A stretch of DNA of 5,327 bases from Anaerolineae bacterium. GTDB lineage: Bacteria; Chloroflexota; Anaerolineae; Aggregatilineales; Aggregatilineaceae. The position numbers and the translations under genes are program-made. How positions within the stretch are numbered: position 1 is the first letter of the stretch; the number at the start of each line of letters is the position of its first letter. The notes under the pieces are model-generated. The model ran no database searches and was not told where the DNA came from. It saw only the letters and a list, made by a program, of their open reading frames with translations. Shown here piece by piece: positions 1 to 4,926 of the stretch. The stretch covers positions 1 through 5,327 of the forward strand of contig JAGPFT010000236.1 in the NCBI GenBank assembly GCA_018056405.1, given 5' to 3'.

Positions 1-756
1 GCCGATGGCCGTCCCTTTCAGGCCCGCCGCTTCGATCAGACGGCCGGCATAGTCGTCCGGCGGGTTCTTGAAGATGCTGCCCAGCGACGCGCCCGGCGGC
101 TGCGTGCGCTTGCGATGAGCAACAAAGCCGTCGGCGCGCGCGTTGAGCGCGTCAGGATCGTGGCCCGGCTCCAGGATCAGCGTGGCGGCCAGGACGACGT
201 AACGCCCCCGCTGGCCCTTGAGGACGGACGCACGGTAGTCGTAGCGCATCTGGCCGACGCCCCACAGCTCGACATGCGGGTGATCCTCCAGGCTGAGGAT
301 CTCCACCCAGCGCAGCGAGCCGGCCATGTCGCCGCCGTGCGCGCCGGCGTTGTTAATCACCGCCCCGCCGACCGTGCCCGGCACGTTGACCGCCCATTCC
401 AGCCCGGCCAGGCCCTGGTTCATGCAGCGCCGCGCCAGCGTCGAGAGGTTGGCGCCGCTCTCGGCCACGACCCGCCCGCCTTCTTCAAAGCGCACGGCTT
501 TGGTGTGGTTGATGATCACCAGGCCGCGATAGCCAGCGTCGGCTACCAGCACGTTCGCGCCGCCGCCCAACACGATCCAGGGGATGTCGTGGCGTGCGGC
601 CAGTGTCACCGCGTCCGTCAGGTCGGTCGTGCTGTTGGCGACCACCAGCGCGTCCGCCGGGCCGCCCAACCGCGCCCCCGTGTAGCGGGCCAACGGCTCG
701 TCGCGCTTCATCGCCGCCCCGAATCGCTCGGCCAACGGCTGGTAGCGTTCGCTCAT
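1..756 (-). CDS. murB: MurB, UDP-N-acetylenolpyruvoylglucosamine reductase (N-terminal 252 residues; runs off the left edge)
   Basis: This cytoplasmic FAD enzyme reduces UDP-GlcNAc-enolpyruvate to UDP-MurNAc with NADPH, the second committed step of peptidoglycan precursor synthesis. I translated it by hand from the ATG at 756-754, and the frame stays open to base 1. Visible landmarks are the FAD-binding loop IVLGGGANVLVAD (residues 61-73), the segment VPGTVGGAVINNAGAHGG (125-142), YRASVLK (174-180), and GSIFKNP (226-232), whose serine corresponds to the family's proton-donating Ser. The end, AGRLIEAAGLKG (237-248), resembles the C-terminal domain of type II MurB. The family is usually about 290-310 residues, so some 40-60 are missing past the edge. 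The start is firm: its ATG overlaps the murC TGA as ATGA, and a strong GGGGAGGGG lies 5 bases upstream. Identification is confident; the type II call is tentative. Confidence 0.95.
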   Translation of the reverse strand, partial: MSERYQPLAERFGAAMKRDEPLARYTGARLGGPADALVVANSTTDLTDAVTLAARHDIPWIVLGGGANVLVADAGYRGLVIINHTKAVRFEEGGRVVAESGANLSTLARRCMNQGLAGLEWAVNVPGTVGGAVINNAGAHGGDMAGSLRWVEILSLEDHPHVELWGVGQMRYDYRASVLKGQRGRYVVLAATLILEPGHDPDALNARADGFVAHRKRTQPPGASLGSIFKNPPDDYAGRLIEAAGLKGTAIG

Positions 757-2183
757 GGTTGCCCCTCCCCGGAACTCAGTGCGGCGAGCACCTGGCAGCC
801 CACCTGCGGCGCATCGCCCGCCGAGAGCAGCACGATCACGTCACCGGGCCGGACGCAGGCGATCAGCGCCTCCGCTGTCGCGTCCAGTGGGCCAGTATAG
901 CGCACATCGGGATGCCCGGCAGCAGCAATCTGCCCGGCCATGCCTGCGGCGTCCAGGCCCGGCGTAACCGTCTCGCGCACCGAATACACGTCGGTGACCA
1001 GCACGTGATCGGCGGGGGTGAATGCGGCGGCGAACTCGCCGGCCAGGGCGCGCATCCGCCCGTAGGTATGCGGCTGCCAGACCGCCCACAGATCGCGGAG
1101 GCCAGGGCGGGCGCGCAGCGCTTCCAGCGTGACGCGCACGGCGGTTGGGTGGTGGGCATAGTCGCTGATCACGGTCACGCCCCCGGCGACGCCCAGCGTC
1201 TCGGCGCGGCGGCCCGTGCCCAGGAAGCCCCCCAGCGCCCCTGCCGTCACTGTGAAGGGCACGCCGGCCCGATCGGCGACGACGATCACGGCCAGGGCGT
1301 TGAGCACATTGTGCCGCCCGGCCAGGGGCAGCCGGACGCGGCCCAGGCCCCGCGCCCCGCGCCAGACGGTGAAGGCCATGCCCCCAGCCGCGTCGGGGGC
1401 CAGATCGCTGGCCCGCCAGAGCGCCTCATCCCCGATGCTCCCCTCACTCGCAGCGCCAGTGACGCCGTAGAAAGCGACAGGATGCCCGGCGGCGCGGCGC
1501 GAGTCGCCCAGGGCACGTGCCTCCGGATCGTCCGCGCAGGCCACCAGCAGCCCATCGTCCGGCAGCAGGGCGATGAACTCGGCGAAGGCTGCGCGTACGT
1601 CGTCTAGCGTCGGGTAGCAGTCCGGGTGATCGTGCTCGATGTTGGTGAGGATCGCCATCTGCGGGCGCAGGCCGAGGAACATGCGGTCGTACTCGTCCGC
1701 CTCGATGACGAAGTGCGGCCCGCGCCCGACTCCGGCGTTAGTGCCGGTGTTGGCCAGCACGCCGCCGACAATGTAGGTTGGGTCCAGCCCGGCCTCGCGC
1801 AGCACATGAACCAGCAGGGCGGTAGTCGTCGTCTTGCCGTGCGTCCCGGCGACGGCGATGCCCACCTGCCCGGCCATCAGCGCGCCGAGCAGATCGCGCC
1901 GGCGCAGCACAGGGATGCCCGCCGCGCGCGCCGCCGCGACCTCCGGGTTATCCTCGTTGGCCGCTGATGTGACCGCCACCAGGTCGGCTCCGGCGATGTG
2001 GGCCGCCGCGTGCCCCTCGTAGATCGTCGCGCCGGCGGCGGCCAGGGCGTGCGTCAGGTCGTTGGCGTGCAGGTCGGAGCCGCTGACCGCGTAGCCGCGC
2101 CCCAGCAACACGCGGGCGATGGCCGACATGCCGAAGCCGCCGATGCCGACGATATGGATATGCTGGCCGGGGAGGAGAGTCAT
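753..2183 (-). CDS. murC: MurC, UDP-N-acetylmuramate--L-alanine ligase
   Basis: This cytoplasmic ATP-dependent ligase adds the first amino acid, usually L-Ala, to UDP-MurNAc. At 476 residues it is full length for the family. The N-terminal Rossmann domain starts with HIVGIGGFGMSAIARVLL (10-27) and SGSD (34-37), which bind the UDP moiety. The central ATPase domain has the P-loop AGTHGKTTTT (112-121), EADEYD (161-166), NIEHDHPD (181-188) and GRHNVLNALA (289-298). The C-terminal domain has DYAHHPT (341-347) and QPHTYGR (370-376). Near the end LLSAGDAPQVG (453-463) stands where GAGD is more usual. The ATG start overlaps the TGA of the upstream TOPRIM gene as ATGA, and no good Shine-Dalgarno is visible before it (the preceding bases read GGACTCCTGTTCC). 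Expression therefore probably depends on translation of that gene. The stop overlaps murB in the same way. Confidence 0.97.
   Translation of the reverse strand: MTLLPGQHIHIVGIGGFGMSAIARVLLGRGYAVSGSDLHANDLTHALAAAGATIYEGHAAAHIAGADLVAVTSAANEDNPEVAAARAAGIPVLRRRDLLGALMAGQVGIAVAGTHGKTTTTALLVHVLREAGLDPTYIVGGVLANTGTNAGVGRGPHFVIEADEYDRMFLGLRPQMAILTNIEHDHPDCYPTLDDVRAAFAEFIALLPDDGLLVACADDPEARALGDSRRAAGHPVAFYGVTGAASEGSIGDEALWRASDLAPDAAGGMAFTVWRGARGLGRVRLPLAGRHNVLNALAVIVVADRAGVPFTVTAGALGGFLGTGRRAETLGVAGGVTVISDYAHHPTAVRVTLEALRARPGLRDLWAVWQPHTYGRMRALAGEFAAAFTPADHVLVTDVYSVRETVTPGLDAAGMAGQIAAAGHPDVRYTGPLDATAEALIACVRPGDVIVLLSAGDAPQVGCQVLAALSSGEGQP
762..770 (-). promoter_or_regulatory. murB ribosome binding site inside the murC 3' end
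   Basis: On the minus strand GGGGAGGGG is followed by five bases and then the murB ATG. It lies inside the last codons of murC. Together with the ATGA stop-start overlap, it indicates that murB is translated by reinitiation or coupling from murC. Confidence 0.7.
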
Positions 2184-2806
2184 GGAACAGGAGTCCAGTG
2201 TTTGAGCGTGTGCAGGGCAGCAATACAGCGCTGCAGGCTGTCCGAGCGTTGGGCAGCCACTTCAGGACGCCACTGCGCAGAACCCGCCACCGTCACATAT
2301 TCAATGAGGCGGGCTGTATAAGCCGGCCCGACCTTCGCCCCGCTGCCAGGACGTGGCACCATGTCTTCTCGAACGTCTCGGCGTTTACTCTGACGCGCCA
2401 GGCTAACCAATGTGGCTTTAGGATCAGGTTCGGCATCGGGAAAGGAAGGGAATCGGGTTCTTGGGACAGCCAGAAACTCCGCGAGCGTGTCTATGTCCGC
2501 CAGGAGCCACGCCTCGACAGCGTGTACGGCGACCCGAAACCTCATACCAGCGCTTGGTCGCGGCAAGTATTGCTGAGCCAACATGGGAGCGCACTCAGGC
2601 GCTTGATCAAGGTCAACGACCACTACCCAGGGCGAGAATCTGGCAGCCTGGTTGTAGTCTGGCAACACACGCAGGAGGTAGCCCTTCCCTTTCTCTCCGA
2701 AAGTTTTGCCACAGGGAAGGCCCACCCATTCAAGAATGCGTTGGACGACAACTCTATCTGTGAGACCCTCCACCAGCAGGTTTACGGCGGGCACATCGTC
2801 GGGCAT
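2180..2806 (-). CDS. TOPRIM-domain protein, DUF4276-like; partner of the adjacent AAA ATPase
   Basis: This small protein of 208 residues has a TOPRIM signature. The strand-helix NLLVEGLTDRVVVQRIL (9-25) carries the conserved Glu13, and VVVVDLDQA (61-69) carries the Asp65-x-Asp67 pair; these acids bind Mg2+ in TOPRIM nucleases and primases. Further on, AVEAWLLAD (96-104), DPKATL (128-133) and GPAYTARLIEYV (160-171) resemble conserved blocks of the DUF4276 family as I remember it. No membrane segment or signal peptide is visible. The ATG start is supported by GGTGAGG seven bases upstream, a site that contains the ATPase stop codon. The downstream end overlaps the murC start. ATPase-TOPRIM pairs occur in OLD-family and PARIS anti-phage systems, where the TOPRIM subunit is the nuclease effector. 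A nuclease role here is inference. The TOPRIM call is firm, the exact subfamily less so. Confidence 0.8.
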   Translation of the reverse strand: MPDDVPAVNLLVEGLTDRVVVQRILEWVGLPCGKTFGEKGKGYLLRVLPDYNQAARFSPWVVVVDLDQAPECAPMLAQQYLPRPSAGMRFRVAVHAVEAWLLADIDTLAEFLAVPRTRFPSFPDAEPDPKATLVSLARQSKRRDVREDMVPRPGSGAKVGPAYTARLIEYVTVAGSAQWRPEVAAQRSDSLQRCIAALHTLKHWTPVP

Positions 2807-2813
2807 GTCAAGT

Positions 2814-2820
2814 CCTCACC
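2814..2820 (-). promoter_or_regulatory. ribosome binding site of the TOPRIM gene, overlapping the ATPase stop codon
   Basis: On the minus strand GGTGAGG lies seven bases before the TOPRIM ATG, and its TGA is the stop codon of the ATPase gene. A ribosome terminating on the ATPase would sit on this site, so the two proteins are probably made in a coupled, fixed ratio. Confidence 0.75.
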
Positions 2821-3955
2821 ACAGCGCCAACTGTGTCGCCTTCTCCGGCTGGGTGTAGGAGATGGCTACGTCGCCCGGCGATACCCCCGCTTCCAGAAGC
2901 TCTTTAATCTCGGTGATGTCAACGCCCACCTTAACCTGACTCCCCTCCCGCTTAGGGATGAAGAGCAGCATCTCATCCGCTGCCACGCCCTCGGAGAGCA
3001 GCTCAGCGCTGTGGGTGCTCACTATCACCTGGCGCGCGTTCTTGCGGTCGCGCAGCACCCGCCACATCATCTGCGGTATATGGCGCACGACCGCCGGATG
3101 CAGAGACAACTCCGGCTCTTCCAGCAAGAGGGGGCCGCCGCCTTCCAGGAGCGACCAGAGCAGCCCCAGCAGGCGCAGCGTGCCGTCGGAGAAATCAGCT
3201 TCAGTTTGCCACGCGCCATGCGGACGCCAGTGCTCATAGTTGCCGAACAGGTGCGGTACGCCTCGCTTATCCTTTTCCAGACGAAGCTCTCGAAGTTGGG
3301 GGACGGCCACCTGCAAAGCCGCCGTGATTCGGCGCAAGCGAGCGTCACGAGTCCTGGCATTGGTGCGAGCTATCCGCTCCAGGAAGTCTCCCCCGTAGGG
3401 ATCAACTATGTCCCCCCGCCAGCGGTCGGGAGAGCGCACCACCTGGGGCACCAGATGAAAGTAGCTGACTTTCTCAAAAAAGTCGGCAATGGGCCGGAAA
3501 TCGCGGTTGGCAAAGGTCTGCTCCAGGTGAGTCTGGCGCAGACGCTCCGGGTCCTCCGCATCGTCATGGTCCGGGCGGCTGAGGATGAGGTCTTCCCCTT
3601 GCCAGACGCGCTCCTCTTTGAGCACAGGCCGGCTCTGGTTGTCCTGGGCAAAGGCGATCCGGTAGCGCCAGCCGCACTCTGTGCCCTCTGCCTGCAAACA
3701 CACCTCTACCACAATATCTGGATACCGGCGCGCCGCGAGATTCCTGATGCTGGAGACGCCTCCGCGACTCATCACCGCCTGCTCAAAACCACCGCCGGGC
3801 ACCACCAGGTCGCGCAGGAAGCGAAACACATCCAGAAAGTTCGACTTGCCGGAAGCATTTGGCCCGACCAGGAAGGCGCGATCTTGCAGGCGCACATCCA
3901 CCTGGTCGAAATTGCGCCAGTTTTCGAGGATGACTTGGGAGAAGCGCATTGTCAC
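2816..3955 (-). CDS. AAA ATPase of the OLD/AAA15-AAA21 type (ABC-like, SMC-related head)
   Basis: This is a predicted ATPase of 379 residues with a single ABC-type head domain. The N-terminus FSQVILENWRNFDQVDVRL (5-23) is typical of the family. Walker A is GPNASGKSN (31-39, Lys37), a signature-like FSDGTLRLLGLL lies at 255-266, Walker B is PLLLEEPELSLHP (275-287) with Glu279/Glu280, and the switch-histidine segment is VSTHSAELL (312-320). Residues 100-240 form a charged middle region instead of a long SMC coiled coil. OLD and GajA carry a C-terminal TOPRIM domain in the same chain; here it is a separate gene starting ten bases after the stop, as in PARIS (AriA/AriB). The start is ambiguous: a GTG at 3955, used here, or an ATG two codons later at 3949; a G-rich stretch could serve either. 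The ATPase assignment is firm. A defence role is inferred from the partnership only. Confidence 0.88.
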   Translation of the reverse strand: MTMRFSQVILENWRNFDQVDVRLQDRAFLVGPNASGKSNFLDVFRFLRDLVVPGGGFEQAVMSRGGVSSIRNLAARRYPDIVVEVCLQAEGTECGWRYRIAFAQDNQSRPVLKEERVWQGEDLILSRPDHDDAEDPERLRQTHLEQTFANRDFRPIADFFEKVSYFHLVPQVVRSPDRWRGDIVDPYGGDFLERIARTNARTRDARLRRITAALQVAVPQLRELRLEKDKRGVPHLFGNYEHWRPHGAWQTEADFSDGTLRLLGLLWSLLEGGGPLLLEEPELSLHPAVVRHIPQMMWRVLRDRKNARQVIVSTHSAELLSEGVAADEMLLFIPKREGSQVKVGVDITEIKELLEAGVSPGDVAISYTQPEKATQLALW

Positions 3956-3998
3956 CAGGCCCCCGGCCCTCAGGCCACCGAGACGACCGTGAAGCGCG

Positions 3999-4532
3999 TC
4001 AGACCACCACAGCGATCACGAAGATGAACAGCACGATCATCATGATCGAGAGGACGCTCCCATCGCCGCTTAACATCCAGCTCAGCGGCAGAATGTTCAC
4101 CATGTCGGCGCTGGCCGAGCCGGGAGCGACCGGGATGACGTGCGGGCTGAGGGGATATTCGAGGTTGTCCATGTACCACCACAGCGAGCCGATCAGCAGG
4201 TAGGCATTCCACCCGCCGACAATCGCCCCCAGGAGGCCATCTTGTAGCCCTTCGCGGTTGGAACGCCTGCGCTCACTGCGCGACAGCATCTCCGGCGGCG
4301 TCTGGTAGGCGAAGAAAGCGATGCACAGCAGAATACTCGCCTGAAGCCAGAACTTCGAGCTTTGCTCGCCCCTGGTCAGCGGGTCAATGAGGATCGTCTC
4401 GAACTGCTTGAGCGTGAACAGGGCCAACACGATGCCCGCCGTCGCAATCAACTCCTTCGTCCAGCCGCGCATGAAGCCGATCAGGGCGAACATCCCGATC
4501 ATCAGAATCATGAAGCTCGACAGTTGTATCAT
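3999..4532 (-). CDS. CvpA-like small integral membrane protein
   Basis: The product is 177 residues with about five hydrophobic segments: near 5-20, 27-43, 64-80, 98-118, and 158-177 at the extreme C-terminus. The start IGFMRGWTKELIATAGIVLAL (18-38) matches the G-x-x-RG-x-x-KEL-x-x pattern at the first loop of the CvpA/colicin V production family, which is about this size and has four or five helices. The molecular role of that family is not well defined. A basic loop, RSERRRSNREG (84-94), separates helices three and four and is probably cytoplasmic. The ATG has GGGGGA nine bases upstream and no in-frame start above it. It is the first gene after the murG-side repeat element and has its own candidate promoter. 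It could simply be an uncharacterised membrane protein; the CvpA link rests on one motif and the topology. Confidence 0.65.
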   Translation of the reverse strand: MIQLSSFMILMIGMFALIGFMRGWTKELIATAGIVLALFTLKQFETILIDPLTRGEQSSKFWLQASILLCIAFFAYQTPPEMLSRSERRRSNREGLQDGLLGAIVGGWNAYLLIGSLWWYMDNLEYPLSPHVIPVAPGSASADMVNILPLSWMLSGDGSVLSIMMIVLFIFVIAVVV

Positions 4533-4541
4533 GGCGCATCG

Positions 4542-4547
4542 TCCCCC
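4542..4547 (-). promoter_or_regulatory. ribosome binding site of the CvpA-like gene
   Basis: GGGGGA on the minus strand, nine bases before the ATG at 4532. It supports this start over the out-of-frame ATG at 4539. Confidence 0.55.
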
Positions 4548-4604
4548 GCAGGCGGAGCCTCAGCGGCGCGCGCCGGGCGCGGCGCAGCGTGGCCCCGCCC
4601 CCCT

Positions 4605-4632
4605 ATTGTAAGCGAACTGATCGCAGCAGCAA
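4605..4632 (-). promoter_or_regulatory. candidate sigma-70-type promoter for the CvpA-ATPase-TOPRIM-murCB genes
   Basis: On the minus strand TACAAT (4610-4605) matches the -10 consensus at five of six bases. TTGCTG (4632-4627) lies 16 bases upstream and matches the -35 consensus only at TTG. Transcription would begin near 4598, giving a G+C-rich leader of about 65 bases before the CvpA-like ATG. The leader contains the perfect 10-bp palindrome GGCGCGCGCC at 4565-4574. It is the only AT-rich spot in a very GC-rich stretch and lies just downstream of the repeat element. The weak -35 and the unknown species preference make this a hypothesis. Confidence 0.35.
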
Positions 4633-4641
4633 AGTGGCAAC

Positions 4642-4650
4642 GCACCCTAT
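4642..4650. repeat. probable target-site duplication, left copy
   Basis: GCACCCTAT, matching 4918-4926 (GCACACTAT) at eight of nine bases in direct orientation. It directly abuts the element. Confidence 0.6.
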
Positions 4651-4651
4651 G

Positions 4652-4669
4652 CAGGGTAATCGCATCAAA
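4652..4669 (+). repeat. left terminal inverted repeat of the MITE-like element
   Basis: CAGGGTAATCGCATCAAA, matching the reverse complement of 4900-4917 at 17 of 18 positions. The mismatch is at 4655/4914. Confidence 0.8.
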
Positions 4670-4734
4670 AGAGGCTGGGGCTGAGCTGGTGGACCTCACC
4701 CCCGCTCGGCCCCCTGGCGTGGGCCTCGCCGCCC

Positions 4735-4843
4735 CCTCTCCACACGCGGCGAGGGGACTGTGCCAGGCGACCAGGGCGCGGGACGGCGCAGCAGATCGTC
4801 TCGCCGCCGGCTGGGGCTGTCCTCCTCTCCGCGTGTGGAGAGG
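4735..4843. repeat. 15-bp inverted repeat pair inside the element
   Basis: CCTCTCCACACGCGG at 4735-4749 is the exact reverse complement of 4829-4843. A shorter local stem also exists, CCTCGCCG at 4724-4731 with CGGCGAGG at 4747-4754. An outer 8-bp pair, ACCTCACC at 4693-4700 with GGTGAGGT at 4873-4880, encloses them all. The arms compete, so the transcript could adopt alternative folds. Confidence 0.75.
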
Positions 4844-4850
4844 AGGACAG
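4817..4850. repeat. 14-bp perfect hairpin within the element
   Basis: CTGTCCTCCTCTCC (4817-4830) pairs perfectly with GGAGAGGAGGACAG (4837-4850) across the six-base loop GCGTGT. In RNA from either strand it would be a very stable stem. Neither strand has a following T-run, so it is not a standard intrinsic terminator, although it could slow polymerase or protect the murG mRNA 3' end. Confidence 0.85.
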
Positions 4851-4899
4851 GCTGAGCGCAGCGAAGCCAGGAGGTGAGGTAAGGCTCTGCACACCGAGA

Positions 4900-4917
4900 T
4901 TTGATGCGATTACTCTG
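4900..4917 (-). repeat. right terminal inverted repeat of the MITE-like element
   Basis: TTTGATGCGATTACTCTG, the inverted partner of 4652-4669. Homology stops sharply on the inner side, at 4670/4899, as expected for transposon ends. Confidence 0.8.
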
Positions 4918-4926
4918 GCACACTAT
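4918..4926. repeat. probable target-site duplication, right copy, spanning the murG stop codon
   Basis: GCACACTAT. On the minus strand it reads ATAGTGTGC and contains the murG TAG at 4925-4923. The element therefore landed at the very end of murG, and the copy of the target left on this side preserves the stop. Confidence 0.6.

Larger units (their letters stand above)
4533..4641. other. GC-rich leader between the repeat element and the CvpA-like gene
   Basis: No gene is visible here. The stretch holds the candidate promoter, the 10-bp palindrome GGCGCGCGCC at 4565-4574, a small AGGC/GCCT hairpin at 4550-4560, and the CvpA Shine-Dalgarno. Open frames that cross it on either strand read as Ala/Arg/Pro-rich low complexity and are not credible proteins. 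Confidence 0.6.
4651..4917. mobile_element. MITE-like non-autonomous element with terminal inverted repeats
   Basis: A 267-bp non-coding element lies between murG and the CvpA-like gene. Its ends are an 18-bp inverted repeat with one mismatch: CAGGGTAATCGCATCAAA at 4652-4669 and TTTGATGCGATTACTCTG at 4900-4917, of which 14 bases are uninterrupted. Immediately outside are near-identical 9-mers, GCACCCTAT at 4642-4650 and GCACACTAT at 4918-4926, which look like a target-site duplication with one later change. No transposase is present, so it would need one supplied in trans. The left boundary is uncertain by one base because 4651 is unpaired. Inside are nested palindromes of the CCTCACC...GGTGAGG kind. 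The parent transposase family cannot be named from this sequence; a 9-bp duplication is compatible with several IS families. Confidence 0.7.

Noticed and set aside
115..1607. Plus-strand open frames of 261 and 337 codons opposite murB and murC
   Set aside because: They overlap each other and lie antisense to intact mur genes. Their translations are Ala/Arg/Gly/His/Gln-rich without any motif.
2180..3955. Calling the pair PARIS (ariA/ariB) or Gabija outright
   Set aside because: The TOPRIM protein resembles DUF4276 rather than DUF4435, the ATPase lacks a fused TOPRIM, and there is no UvrD-like helicase in the window. Architecture alone does not justify the name.
2198..4027. A 609-codon open frame on the plus strand covering the ATPase and TOPRIM genes
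   Set aside because: It is antisense to two clearly recognisable genes with Walker and TOPRIM motifs, spans both and their gap, shows no recognisable domain, and is a usual by-product of GC-biased third codon positions.
4817..4850. The 14-bp hairpin as an intrinsic terminator of murG
   Set aside because: There is no T-run after the stem on either strand, and the same sequence is part of the element's palindromes, so a plain repeat call is safer.
4693..4880. CRISPR-like array
   Set aside because: The repeats are inverted, not direct, have unequal spacing, and occur in single pairs. No cas gene is nearby.
4362..4923. Several open frames of 75-171 codons through the repeat element on both strands
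   Set aside because: They run through palindromes and terminal repeats, are low complexity, and have no convincing start or ribosome site. The region is better explained as non-coding mobile DNA.
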